Source: Paralithodes platypus
Lineage: Eukaryota; Arthropoda; Malacostraca; Decapoda; Lithodidae
DNA length: 64,000 nt
NCBI GenBank assembly: GCA_032716605.1
Contig: CM064580.1
Location: forward strand, 37,368,573-37,432,572
Reading direction: 5' to 3'
Shown here piece by piece: positions 42,339-53,723 of the stretch (positions are counted from its first letter, which is position 1; every line of letters begins with the position of its first letter). Position numbers and translations under genes: made by a program. Below the pieces are notes generated by a model. That model was not told the DNA's origin, made no database searches, and was given only the letters and a program-made list of their open reading frames with translations.

Positions 42339-44366
42339 TTGGCTATGCTGCCTTCATATATATATTGGCTATGCTGCCTTCATATATATATTGGCTATGC
42401 TGCCTTCATATATATATTGGCTATGCTGCCTTCATATATATATTGGCTATGCTGCCTTCATATATATATTGGCTATGATGCCTTCATATATATATTGGCT
42501 ATGATGCCTTCATATATATATTGGCTATGATGCCTTCATATATATATTGGCTATGATGCCTTCATATATATTGGCTATGCTGCCTTCATATATATATTGG
42601 CTATGATGCCTTCATATATATATTGGCTATGATGCCTTCATATATATATTGGCTATGATGCCTTCATATATATATTGGCTATGATGCCTTCATATATATA
42701 TATTGGCTATGATGCCTTCATATATATTTGGCTATGCTGCCTTCATATATATATTGGCTATGATGCCTTCATATATATATTGGCTATGATGCCTTCATAT
42801 ATATATTGGCTATGCTGCCTTCATATATATTGGCTATGATGCCTTCATATATATATTGGCTATGCTGCCTTCATATATATATTGGCTATGATGCCTTCAT
42901 ATATATATTGGCTATGATGCCTTCATATATATATTGGCTATGATGCCTTCATATATATATTGGCTATGATGCCTTCATATATATATTGGCTATGATGCCT
43001 TCATATATATATTGGCTATGATGCCTTCATATATATTGGCTATGATGCCTTCATATATATATTGGCTATGATGCCTTCATATATATATTGGCTATGATGC
43101 CTTCATATATATATTGGCTATGATGCCTTCATATATATATTGGCTATGCTGCCTTCATATATATATTGGCTATGATGCCTTCATATATATATTGGCTATG
43201 ATGCCTTCATATATATATTGGCTATGCTGCCTTCATATATATTGGCTATGCTGCCTTCATATATATATGGCTATGCTGCCTTCATATATATATTGGCTAT
43301 GATGCCTTCATATATATATTGGCTATGATGCCTTCATATATATATTGGCTATGCTGCCTTCATATATATATTGGCTATGCTGCCTTCATATATATATTGG
43401 CTATGCTGCCTTCATATATATATTGGCTATGATGCCTTCATATATATATTGGCTATGATGCCTTCATATATATATTGGCTATGCTGCCTTCATATATATA
43501 TTGGCTATGATGCCTTCATATATATTGGCTATGCTGCCTTCATATATATATTGGCTATGCTGCCTTCATATATATATTGGCTATGCTGCCTTCATATATA
43601 TATTGGCTATGCTGCCTTCATATATATATTGGCTATGCTGCCTTCATATATATATTGGCTATGCTGCCTTCATATATATATTGGCTATGATGCCTTCATA
43701 TATATATTGGCTATGCTGCCTTCATATATATATTGGCTATGCTGCCTTCATATATATTGCTATGCTGCCTTCATATATATATTGGCTATGCTGCCTTCAT
43801 ATATATATTGGCTATGCTGCCTTCATATATATTGGCTATGCTGCCTTCATATATATTGGCTATGCTGCCTTCATATATATATTGGCTATGCTGCCTTCAT
43901 ATATATATTGGCTATGCTGCCTTCATATATATATTGGCTATGCTGCCTTCATATATATATTGGCTATGCTGCCTTCATATATATATTGGCTATGATGCCT
44001 TCATATATATTGGCTATGATGCCTTCATATATATATTGGCTATGCTGCCTTCATATATATATTGGCTATGCTGCCTTCATATATATATTGGCTATGCTGC
44101 CTTCATATATATTGGCTATGCTGCCTTCATATATATATTGGCTATGCTGCCTTCATATATATATTGGCTATGCTGCCTTCATATATATTGGCTATGCTGC
44201 CTTCATATATATATTGGCTATGCTGCCTTCATATATATATTGGCTATGCTGCCTTCATATATATATTGGCTATGATGCCTTCATATATATATTGGCTATG
44301 CTGCCTTCATATATATATTGGCTATGATGCCTTCATATATATATTGGCTATGCTGCCTTCATATAC
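42339..44366. repeat. 2-kb satellite of a 26-bp unit
   Basis: About 78 units of TTGGCTATGCTGCCTTCA followed by a TATATATA spacer of 6-10 bases. The tenth position is C or A (CTATGCTGCC or CTATGATGCC), and A-type units cluster in 42470-43210. The plus strand has no stop in any frame (26 is not a multiple of three, so each frame cycles through MAMLPSYIYWL, CCLHIYIGY and AAFIYIL); this gives open frames up to 318 codons. These are sequence artefacts. The minus strand contains stops in every unit. Confidence 0.97.
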
Positions 44367-44414
44367 CGTATATTCATGATAAGTTGCATGGACCGTCCTA
44401 TCGATAACTTGCTT

Positions 44415-44799
44415 TAAGGGGGGTGACCTGCTTTTTGTTATTTCTGTCCTTTTCTCTCTTTCTCTGGCTTGTATCCATTTGGCCCCATTCACCCTACTGT
44501 TTTAAGACGTTTATCCCCATCCAGGTGTTAATTTTTTACTGGTGAGCGGTAGCGAGCCAGCATATTTTTTATTTTTGTTTGACAGCAGGCTAAATTTGTA
44601 CATTTTTCGATAGAAAAATGTCTCCGGCGAAGCCGGATTTCTTCATATAATACTGGCTCGCTATCGCTCGCCAGGAAGAAATCGACACCTAGATGGGGAT
44701 AACCGTCTTAAAAGAGTTGGCTGAATGGGGCCGAATGGATACAAGCCAGAGAAAGATAGAAAAGGACAGAAATAACAAAAAGCAGGTCCCCCCCCTTAA
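44415..44799 (+). mobile_element. GGTGACC-type foldback element, complete
   Basis: 385 bp from TTAAGGGGGGTGACCTGC to GCAGGTCCCCCCCCTTAA. Most of the length is paired: CTCTGGCTTGTATCCATTTG with CCGAATGGATACAAGCCAGAG, GAGCGGTAGCGAGCCAGC with GCTGGCTCGCTATCGCTC-like. The centre is ACATTTTTCGATAGAAAAATG and CCGGCGAAGCCGG. Confidence 0.88.
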
Positions 44800-44991
44800 T
44801 TGTGTTTAGTAGTACAGTTGGTCAACTATATTCACGGTTCCAGCGATGGTTCTACGACGCGAGGTATACAAAATGGCACACTGGTAGTAATGACAACTCC
44901 TTCTCCTCAAGGGCATGGAGTGTGTAGAGCTTTGTAGGCTTTGGTGGTTCAAGGGGAGTTTATTTAATATGATCCGTCACCCCCCCCCCCT

Positions 44992-44993
<2 letters not shown>

Positions 44994-45076
<83 letters not shown>
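44994..45076. repeat. (TC)n microsatellite
   Basis: About 40 pure CT units after a C-run. Confidence 0.97.
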
Positions 45077-45081
<5 letters not shown>

Positions 45082-45141
45082 ACTGTCTTGATTTCACTCA
45101 TTTCATTTTGGGGTTATTGGTGTTAAAAACGATTTAAAAAG

Positions 45142-45142
<1 letters not shown>

Positions 45143-45181
<39 letters not shown>

Positions 45182-45245
45182 TGTATACAGTATATAATTA
45201 TATATTATATATTATATATCTATCTATCTATATAGATATATATAT
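45143..45245. repeat. (AT)n array
   Basis: TA array with CTGTATACAGTATA and ATCTATCTATC interruptions, immediately upstream of the Penelope-like relic. Confidence 0.92.
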
Positions 45246-45269
45246 TTTTTTTTTCATTTTAGAATCCCC

Positions 45270-46035
45270 AGGTCATGTTCTACTGTTTCAAAATTATCTC
45301 AACTCGAAACATTGTAATATCAAATTCACATGTGAGCTAACAAAATGGAAAACACGTTATCATTTCTGGATGTAAATATCCACCATTCTCAAGATAACTT
45401 TGACCTGTATATACAGAAAACCTACATTCGCTGGCTTGTACCTGTACTGTATATACAATTGTAATCGTTAATTCCAATTACTTAAACCATAACCTTGTGC
45501 TCTCATACACAGAGCATAATATGAGATTTGTTCCTTTTACTTTCATCTTGATATTGACCTTAAATACCTCAGATAAGTATTGTGTAATAACGACTTCCCT
45601 AAGAACTTTACAGATACCTATATAGGTAAAATCCTCAACAAATCCTTTGCATCAGTAAAACATCACATACCCACCTCTCCTAAAAAAAAAAAACATCATA
45701 TATTTCGCAATTTCGTACACTGGACTCTCACTCTCAAGAAAAAGCTTCAAATGCTTCTCAACGAGTTGTTCCCACAAGTTTCAGTAATGGTTGCCTTTAC
45801 AGCACACAGAGCTATTCAATACTTCTTCATATATAGATACACAATTCCACTACACCTACATTCATCAGTTGTATATAAATTTACATGTGTTAGCTGTAGG
45901 GCAGCATATAGAGGTAAAAAAAAAAAATCAAAAAAAAAAAATCAAAACACGTATCCATGAACACTTATGTCGCTCAGTTCGAACACAACAATTAATTACG
46001 AATCCCTCACACTCTACTATACGCAACAAGGATCT
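45270..46035 (+). pseudogene. Second Penelope-like family: RT end and GIY-YIG relic
   Basis: The RT tail is split by a frameshift near 45343: NSKHCNIKFTCEL in one frame, then LSFLDVNIHHSQDNFDLYIQ in the next. After further damage, 45580-45960 encodes FPKNFTDTYIGKILNKSF, LTLKKKLQMLLNELFP and a LHSSVVYKFTCVSC segment with AAYRGK. That order (RK-L, VVYKF.C..C.A.Y.GK) is the zinc-like linker and GIY-YIG start of Penelope-like proteins. A poly-A tract (45917-45943) shifts the frame again before RIHEHLCRSVRTQQ. Distinct from the element at 4576-7842. The RT core and YVDD are missing, so it is 5'-truncated. Confidence 0.75.
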
Positions 46036-46280
46036 AATAAGGAGGAAGGTCTTAAACGGGCCTTTTGACCAAGCACCCATGAAGATCGCTCTGCCATTGG
46101 TGGTGCATCGTCTGCACACTTACAAATATCACTGGGAGCTGCCAGATACCATGGCGGCAGTTACAATCATGGCACCAAAACAACCCGGTCACAGCTATGT
46201 TTTTGTGGAAAATTCAAGTGGAAGCAAAATAATGTCACATAATTATCACTTCTTTCCCAAAGTTAAGGTAAAGTACTTAT

Positions 46281-46711
46281 AGTCCGGCAGATATGTAACA
46301 ATATAAGACCAAGATGTTCACTTCTGGAAGAAAGCATGAACATATGTCTATAGGGGTTCTTGAGTATGCTGAATCCGATTTTAATGGGATCCACGCTGGC
46401 AAACCAAGGGTTCCCACTCAAAATTGACATTGAACATGGAAGGGGTCAAATCGCCATTTCTTTGCGACCGCAACTTTTTTTAACAACATTGAATATTTAT
46501 TAGATGCTTGTTATATTCCAAAATTTAATTTGTTTATATGTATCATGCAAAAGAGTATTGTAGTATAATTGTGTAAACAACAAATATGCTTTCCATAAGA
46601 TTTTGATTCATTTTACGTGCCACATATGATAGTGGAAATTAAATTTAATTATATTATAAACAAAGTAGGAATATTCGTCAATGAAACATATTGTTACATA
46701 TCTGCCCGACT
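46281..46711. mobile_element. Internal 431-bp unit with its own right terminus
   Basis: The left terminus AGTCCGGCAGATATGTAACA is matched at 46691-46711 by TTGTTACATATCTGCCCGACT, in the orientation expected for a right end. This pair agrees over about 24 bases, better than the left end agrees with the outer right end at 50787. The unit is non-coding and could be a MITE derived from the same transposon. Confidence 0.7.
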
Positions 46712-46763
46712 AAACATAGCAATATAACAATCAATAAGCATTATTGGATCATCTATTTACCAA

Positions 46764-47193
46764 TTAGAACATGTCCCTTGGTGTACACTGTCCACCACAG
46801 AAGCAGAGCTGTGTGCAGGGGAGACTGGCTTTGGAGCATTGGCATCGTCCTGTGCAGCGTTTCTTGCAGGCACATTTGACAAGTTCTCTGCACCCCTTTG
46901 ATGCTTCAGGGAGGGTACTCCATAAGGGCACCCAGATTCCTTCGCTGTCTAGTTTCCATCCCCACTCGGAAGGACTTGGAAGAGTAGGACTGGCCTTCAG
47001 AGCCTGTCCCCAGACGTGTCCTGCTTGGTAAGCCACTCGCTTTACATGTTGTAGCAGTGCTGCACGTGACGGCGGGATGTTTTCCAGATTCCGATTACCG
47101 TAGGAGAAGAGTTGCTTCCTTGCTTCATTCACTTCAGTTAGCTGTGATGTGCGACAGTAGAGCAGGACCACATATCTCTCGAGTTCTTTCATG
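46764..47193 (-). pseudogene. Transposase-like protein, segment 4 (CXC cysteine-rich tail)
   Basis: 142 codons shifted by one base relative to segment 3. Starts MKELERYVVLLYCRTSQ, continues ARKQLFSYGNRNLENIPPS and an AAYQAGHVWGQAL-like region (VAYQAGHVWGQAL), and ends with CACKKRCTGRCQCSKASL and CTQLCFCGGQC. The spacing C-x-C-K-K-x2-C-x3-C-x-C resembles tesmin/TSO1 CXC zinc-binding motifs. The stop lies only about 50 bp before the internal terminus at 46711. With segments 1-3 the intact protein would be about 1,150 residues. Confidence 0.8.
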
Positions 47194-48507
47194 TCAGCTT
47201 TCTGTCACTTCATCCGGAGTATCTGACAACCGATGAAATACGTCGTTGATTTGTGGAAGTGATTTCCATACTTCCCAGGCGGTCTTCTTATCGATGGAGC
47301 TGAATGACGACACCGTGTCGCAGCATGACATTGCATGCATGAATGGCAAGCCTCTGCAGTAATCATTGCCCATCTCACTGGCAACAATATGAGCTCCAAT
47401 ATAACGGAAGTGGGCACCATGTCCGAAAGCTAACCAAAGTTCACAATCTGCCATGTCGATTGCAGTCACAATGGCAAGAACCAGTACGTCCGTGTCAGTG
47501 GCATGCAACATTATCTTCTTCATGCCAAGTTTGTACGCATGGAAGCAATGGAGCATCATTCGGTAGTCTGCCTCTTCGTGTGAGCATGGATGTAGGTCAG
47601 AAGCATCCAGTGTTGCGGATGAGGCAACACTCTGACCCTTGGTTGTGATCAGCATCTTCCCTGTTGCTGTTGCTTCAGATTCAATGGCTGTGGCTAGAAA
47701 CCTGAAGAGTTCTGTCTTGTTGTTGTCAACTCGCAAGAAACTTTTCCAGTTGTGTGGAAGTCGTGTTTTCTCAGACACACGAAGAGCTTCTCCTGTACCT
47801 CGGCCCTCTCTGGTGTGCGCTTTCAGACTGTCAGCCATGTAGGTATCCCATACAACATCTACCCGTGCAGCATGGTCAAGCTGCCTCTTCAGATACGGGA
47901 CAAAGACATACTCTGCATAGTCTTTGAACGTTTTCACATATGTTGTGTCAGTCTTCGGATCCAACCTATGGACGAGGGCGGCACCATCAAAGATCTTCAC
48001 GTCCACAGTAGGTGTGGTCTGTGGACGTGGTGCTAGCGGTTCCAGACACTTCAGCAAGTCAGCCTTGTCTCCGAGACGCATCAGGTTGTTTTCAGCCAGA
48101 GACGTTGGCCACGAGTGGTTCTCATGCTGGAAGAAAACGTCCATCTCACCATTTCGTGCTTGACAAGAGATGTACATTCGCGAAAATAGCTGCAGGTTGC
48201 ACTTCATGTTGGACATTTTGGACTTTATCTTCGAAGACACTTTCCGTTCTCCTGACTTGAACATCTGGAGCATGTTCTTTGGAATAGTGTCATTGAAAGG
48301 CTTCTCCATCTTCACAAATCGCAAATCAACGAAGGTGCTGTATTGAGTCCTTCCTATTTCCTCAGCTTCTGAGTAGTTCTTGATGACTTGATCAGCCATG
48401 ATGACCTTCGTGTCCAGTGTGAGGAGATCAGCGCTCGTTTCTGTGAAGGGATTACCCAATTCATTCAGAACATCTATCACGCTTTGGACATTTGTTGCAA
48501 ATCTCTT
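47194..48507 (-). pseudogene. Transposase-like protein, segment 3 (XPG/FEN-like nuclease)
   Basis: In frame with segment 2 after the TAA. Counting from 48480, residues about 155-230 contain VDVKIFDGAALVHRL and a RVDVVWDTYMADSLK block with a basic R-rich segment, like the XPG N region. Residues 302-305 are EEAD and 329-331 DTD, the paired acidic motifs of the XPG I region. Residues about 380-408 (MSCCDTVSSFSSIDKKTAW) align with the GCD...GIG.KTA helix-hairpin signature of XPG/FEN nucleases, with two glycines lost (SCCD, SSID). The segment ends DEVTES at a TGA produced by a one-base insertion; segment 4 continues one base out of frame. Predicted catalytic part of the transposase. Confidence 0.82.
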
Positions 48508-49257
48508 TTATGTGGTCAGAGTTTGTTCATGGTGTCGATCATTGTGGGTTGTCTTCTGAGATGTGCTCACTTCCACCTCATGTATGATCCTGGCCATCTC
48601 GGGGCCGGCAATCATCCACCGCCTGAGGGCTGATTCATTTTCAGTGATGCCGATTATTCCACCATCCCCTTTCAACACATCATTGAGCTGCTCGTGTACA
48701 TGGTCATGTGCCATCATGGAGAAGCGATGAGTTGTCTTCTGTGTCACAAAGTGTCCTTTTTTGAACTCGTTGCACACTGCTGGGCATTCACGCTGTAGCT
48801 GCAGCAGATCTCGCACATGAACAGACAACCACCTCGCATAGTGGAAGTGATCCATGGCAAACATCCATGGCACAATTCTTCCCAGTGTGCCAATGTAGAG
48901 CTCAAAGTTTCCTTCATGCTGTGACTGCATGAACTGGAGGAAGAGCGCCTCAAGTTTGAAGGTTTTGCTCCAGTACCGAAACTGCGGATGCTGCGTCCCC
49001 ATGTGTGTGCACCAGTCTTCGAATGGCATCACAGGCCTCGCGTCTGCCTCTGTTTCTGTTTTGTATGAATTGTAGGCTTGGCTACGTAAGCAAAACAGTG
49101 CAGCAGCTGTTACTTGATGAGCCCACTGAGAACGTGCTGTGAATGATCCCTTCCTAAGAGCATCAGCCCTACCATCTGTGGTAACGTTTGCAGTCGTTAG
49201 TACAATCAACCATCCACTGCCATCTAGCCAATCTCCCAGAACTTTCAGCAACGCCAT
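48508..49257 (-). pseudogene. Transposase-like protein, segment 2
   Basis: 249 codons in the same frame as segment 1, separated only by the TAG at 49258-49260. Contains DGRADALRKGSFTARSQWAH, a FEDWCTHMGTQHPQFRYW region, MDHFHYARWLSVHVRDL and FVTQKTTHRFSMMAHDH. No domain name comes to mind; the H/W-rich FHYARWLSVH block is a hallmark of this family's middle region. It ends HHEQTLTT before a TAA at 48508-48510; the frame then continues KRFATNVQSV into segment 3. The internal methionine at its start is not a real initiation site. Confidence 0.78.
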
Positions 49258-50232
49258 CTATATATGCAATCCACCCATCATCACCACATACTTGTCTTCG
49301 CCATAGGCAGCTGGCCAGGTCCACTGTATCTTCTTTGCGATGGCATACAGCGGCTGATAAACAGTCAATATCGGGACTTGTCCTGGATGCACATGTTCGG
49401 TAGCTTTAGCGATTACAGGCTTAGCGAGGCTTGACAGCTTGAATATGTGTTCCGCATGCTCATCTACCTGACGAGTCTCTTCAATGTAGGACACCAATTC
49501 TGCGAAGGCTATAGCATCAGGGGCTAGATCTGAATCTTCCTTCGATTCCACCCTCCTGGTGAATGCACGATATCTATTGCTGAAGCCAGTCAAACACTGT
49601 TTGTGGTATATCACATCTATTGCAGTCATGTCTCCAGAGGACAGCTTTGCTAGTAGCCGGGTATCATGAAGCTCGGTTGCCATATTCCGAACATTTGCGT
49701 CCATTTGTAGTGTGGCTGCTCTGTGATAAGTGTCCTCCATTTTTTCATCGCAAAAGAAGCAGAGACTTTCTTTAGCTTGGCAGGAGGTTCCCGGAAATGC
49801 ACAACGCAGTCTACCTTTGAGTGAAGAAGTCTTCGGTTCAGGATCTTCTAGTTTGGCAACCTTCTTGCGAGCACGCTCAACTTTGGCTTGGTTAAACCTC
49901 ATGTAGCATGTTTTGTGCCATCTTGCATTGTGCTGAAAGAGGGTTGCAGCGATACCTTGACCATCATCCAAACGTGACAACTGTATGTTAATTGGCAGTG
50001 CACTAAGCGAGTGTAGTTCCTGGATGTGCTCAGCTAACGATTCATAGCCTTTGGACTGGTTTACATTCTTACATTGGGACGGGTCTCTCAGGGGTTCAGT
50101 TGAACTTTTCTGGCACATAGCACATAGCGTCCAGTCTGTTTCGGTTAATACCGGGTGATGGGCAGAAGTACTGTCAAGCTTTATTTTCTTGGTCGCCATC
50201 GCTCCATATAGCTTGGTTGTATTAGACACCAT
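49258..50232 (-). pseudogene. Transposase-like protein, segment 1 (zinc-binding N-terminus)
   Basis: 324 codons ending at a TAG at 49258-49260. Residues about 37-110 hold a C-x2-C pair (LCAMCQK), the GYESLAEHI and LSRLDDGQGIAATLFQ segments, and WHKTCY, a conserved zinc-binding arrangement found in large families of marine-invertebrate transposon proteins. A second group follows at about 150-170 (LCFFCDEK, YHRAATLQ), with another H-x3-C near YHKQCL. It ends VVMMGGLHI; the next codon (TAG) stands where the next segment continues in the same frame with MALLKVLGDWL. This is therefore the N-terminal part of one longer protein, most likely DNA-binding. Start methionine chosen as the first in frame; one 11 codons later (MATKKIK) is equally possible. 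Confidence 0.8.
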
Positions 50233-50799
50233 CCATCTCGATTCCTGAAAAGATTAGAAACATTTGTTACATTCGTATCAATATTAATCAGAAATCTATA
50301 TCAAAGGTTTAGTTAGACCTGATTAATTATTGAAGGCTAATCATGATGAACGTTGGCAAGTTCTGCAAATTAAACACATCATCATATTAATGCATATGTA
50401 TGCATGCACAATGGATATGATTTTCCTGAAAAATAAATGAAAAGAGATATATTCATTAATGTTCGGATGGAGTTTTAAATAAAATCGTTCACCCTTATAT
50501 CCTTCCTTTGATATCCTTGGATATGTCATTATTGTCAAATACATGAGGCACATACTGCACATAAATATGAACGGATTAACGTGGCTAGACCACAACAATA
50601 TAGGTTGACTATGACAAACGGTTTTTTTTAATATATATTTTTTGTCAATGTCAATTTTGAGTGGGAACCCTTGGTTTGCCAGTGTGGATCCCATTAAAAT
50701 CGGATTCAGCATACTCAAAAACCCCTTTAGACAAATTTTCATGCTTTCTTCCGGAAGTGAACATCTACTTGACATATCTGCCCGACTATTAGTAATAAG

Positions 50800-52520
50800 T
50801 AGGGCGTATCTATGAGTATACAGTATATAGTATACTCACATACGAGTATATAATCATGGCTGACTGAATACAAGATTCCAGAGACATCATCTAGGTAAAT
50901 AGCTGACCCATGAATGCTGGCATTTGTATTATTACAGATGTTTGTTATGGCTCAAGAACCTTGACATCAATCTGAAGACTAAAGCACCTGATCAGCTGAA
51001 CAAATCCCGTGTTGTGTGAAGCAGCCACTTCTCAGATGACCAGTATAGAGGGGTTGGCCGTCTAACGTCTCATGCTAAACAATTTACAGATGTTTTATTA
51101 TTACAAATAAACAGCGAAATCTACTCACGTTGTATTGTATGCCATCCACCTGATCGGTTATCTTTAATGTAAGACATACCCTCAATTTTATGTTCTTAGT
51201 TTTTGTGGAGTGTGAGGTTGGATCGAACTACTTGCCTATACTGTATAGTAGCCTATATTATTCTTGAATACACAGAAAGGCAATAAACGGTACTGGAGAA
51301 ATTCCCCTAGCATTGTAATGTGCTTCAATGGTCGACGTGGCTCAGACGGGAGGAGGTTGTTATAATATATATATATCACTTTGAGGGTAATTACCTGATA
51401 TAGAGTTGATGAACCACTTTGCGTAGGATCGGCAATTGTAGCTATGGTTTGCCATGTTTTCGCCATCCTGTACATACCTCACCATACAAGGCCCAATACG
51501 TTGTGATACATAATAGCTAAAGACCATTCAGATGCAGAGGCCAATTGCAAAATAAATGAAGCTCAGTATAAATTGAAAACAGAGCACAATCATAATAATG
51601 TTAAGAAATATAGTAATTTAGTAGATTATTTAAGTAAGGACACGAAAAAACAGTAAACATGTAACATCGAGAGAACATATATATTTATATACGCAAAATG
51701 AGACAAAAGATGTTTTCCACACTTTTTTGGAATGTTGTTGCTGAAGGGGTGTGTATTTATTATTGTATGACGTAAAGCTGTAGAAACATAAATTACTCGA
51801 GAGACAGTCACTGGTCACAGTCACAGCTGTGGCTGTCTCACATATTCCTTCATGAGAGATAATTGCGTACCGATAGGCCTATGTCATTATTCACTCAGTG
51901 TCACAACAAGCCCCAATTAAGCAGTGCAAGTAATATGAGGAACTATATGATTCACAGTGTGTGTTTGTTTACTTACTTTTTCAGTAAAAATACGAACACT
52001 ATGGGGAACATATGGCTGAAATCCATACAGGTACTGAAACAAATTTAAATGTAAGGAACAAAACCAATACAAGATATTTATAGACTTTGAGTAACCTACA
52101 CATATAACATAACAAAGAATTAAATTAGATAAATTATTGTATACAGAAAAGATGTAAAGTTGCTGCAAAAATACTAGATTCTATTTATGGAATGCTAGGA
52201 CAATAAATGATTATGATAAAATCGGGATCACAATTAAAACATGATTGACAACAGTAGCCTACTGGTATAATGTATAAGAGTTATTATGAATTGTTTAAAA
52301 ATTAAGATTATTGAGTAGTGCAATTGGTGTAGATATTAAAAACTGTATATTTACAGCTCAAATACAACCGTTCTTTAGTGAGGTGTATAAACTGTATAGT
52401 TACTGTTCAAAATTAACCGGGCTCTAGTTCTCTATTGATGGGTGCTTGTCGTTAGATGGGGTAAGTATCAGGGGCCTACAACCAAAAGCAGAGAGTCACA
52501 TCTCCTTATTAGATCCTTCT
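50800..52520. other. Intergenic, nothing recognised
   Basis: Short open frames only, AT-rich. TACAACCAAAAGCAGAGAG at about 52477, with its TCTCCTTATTAGATCC continuation, resembles a segment inside the next element. Confidence 0.55.
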
Positions 52521-52527
52521 TGGCTAT

Positions 52528-53409
52528 ACGTAATCCATAGAGTACAGATTGGATAGAGGCGAAAACGTGACGTCACACGGTTATTTTGCCGCGCGTCCTA
52601 GGGATTTGGTGGCAAGACTGTTGTAGGGCATACAACCAAAACACCTCAGTCGTTTTTCCTTATTAGATACTCCTTGATATCTGTGCGCCTGGCTTGTTTG
52701 CAGTGTTACCAAAGTTAAGGGAAATTCCGCAAAATGAGGTGGCAATAGATTAAAGAGGGAACGTCTTTAAGAGTGATTTAATGTTAGTAAAAACACTTGA
52801 AAATTATTTAAAATAAAATATATATATAAAACCAAGAGGAAAATATTAGGAATACATATACAGTACAATATAAAAACATATTTACATATGATGTAGACTG
52901 TATAACTACAAGCAACACAACACGAATTAATATGTAATTTTGAATATATATTATTAGTTACATGTTATGTAGATGTTAATTTATAAAGTTGCACTAGAAC
53001 AGGACATTTCACGAAATACGTTCATAGGTTATACTTATGACATCTAGGGATATTTTGGCCCAGCATGTTTGACGTTGGCAACTCCCCACTCTTACAACAA
53101 CAATGGTGGGGGTAGAAGAGAAGTAGCTGTGAACCTCCTCATAATTACGGCAATTTCACGATGATCTGGCCTTTACAGTAGCATCTACTTATGTCTATTT
53201 AACATTGTCATGTCTATAGAGTCTCTGGATAGCGTAGAATTGATTATTAATAGCGTTATAAGTACAAGGTAGGGATTATTATGTATTAATGGGGACCCTC
53301 CCGTTTTCCTTTGCGATCGTGCTGCCATCTCTCGAACACGCGGCTCGCTATTATCAGATTTGTAGCGTCTTTATTTCCTCTCTATCCAATCTGTACTCTA
53401 TGACGTAAT
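52528..53409. mobile_element. About 870-bp non-autonomous DNA element, hAT-like
   Basis: Terminal inverted repeats CATAGAGTACAGATTGGATA (52536 on) and its complement (ending 53402) are about 23 bp. Flanks ACGTAAT(C) at 52528 and ACGTAAT(T) at 53403 form a 7-8-bp direct target duplication, the size expected for hAT elements. No coding capacity. Contains a 60-bp segment (52631-52690) resembling the external flank at 52470-52525. Confidence 0.82.
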
Positions 53410-53723
53410 TCTTCTCGCCAACACGATCATCCATTCACACAGTCAGACTTCTCAATTCTCGGTGGTAGCAGCAACAAGTTAGACCTCCCAATCATGGAGG
53501 CCCTACACCAGTACAGACGTAATCCAGATATACGTGACACGGCGTCCTGTGATCTGTTTTGCTTCCCCCGTTAAGTACCTGTATGTTCCTCTCTATATTA
53601 TCGTATTTTATTGTGTTTTAGTTTAGGAAATATATTCTATATCATTTGTATGTAAATAGCTTGTGCATTTAGTTTTTCTAGTAGCTACATTTAATAACAA
53701 TCTAAAGATTATTTTATACCCTT

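Larger units (their letters stand above)
46281..50787 (-). mobile_element. About 4.5-kb DNA transposon with 150-bp inverted ends (Academ-like?)
   Basis: Left arm 46281-46434 and right arm 50638-50787 are inverted relatives. Shared landmarks are GGCAGATATGT, TTCACTTCYGGAAGAAAGCA, GAGTATGCTGAATCCGATTT and GGGTTCCCACTCAAAATTGA. Terminal bases are AGTC(C/G)GGCAG on both sides. No target duplication of 3 bp or more is evident. It encodes one long minus-strand protein in four open segments. Zinc-finger, XPG-like nuclease and CXC motifs suggest the Academ superfamily, whose proteins are known to include an XPG-type nuclease. That name is my best guess. Confidence 0.8.

Noticed and set aside
43371..44327. 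318-codon repeat protein MAMLPSYIYWL...
   Set aside because: It arises from the 26-bp satellite; all three plus frames are open with the same 26-residue cycle, so it carries no coding signal.
30045..44366. CRISPR-like regularly spaced repeats
   Set aside because: Units are directly adjacent with no unique spacers, and the surroundings are eukaryotic; these are satellites.
45791..46282. 163-codon plus-strand frame as a host gene
   Set aside because: Its first half is the frameshifted Penelope-like GIY-YIG region; the rest (46050-46280) has no recognisable domain and ends at the transposon border.
46281..50787. Reading the 4.5-kb element as several small host genes
   Set aside because: Segments are in one frame interrupted by single stop codons or a one-base shift, lie between inverted terminal repeats, and read through as one protein; no intron signals are needed.
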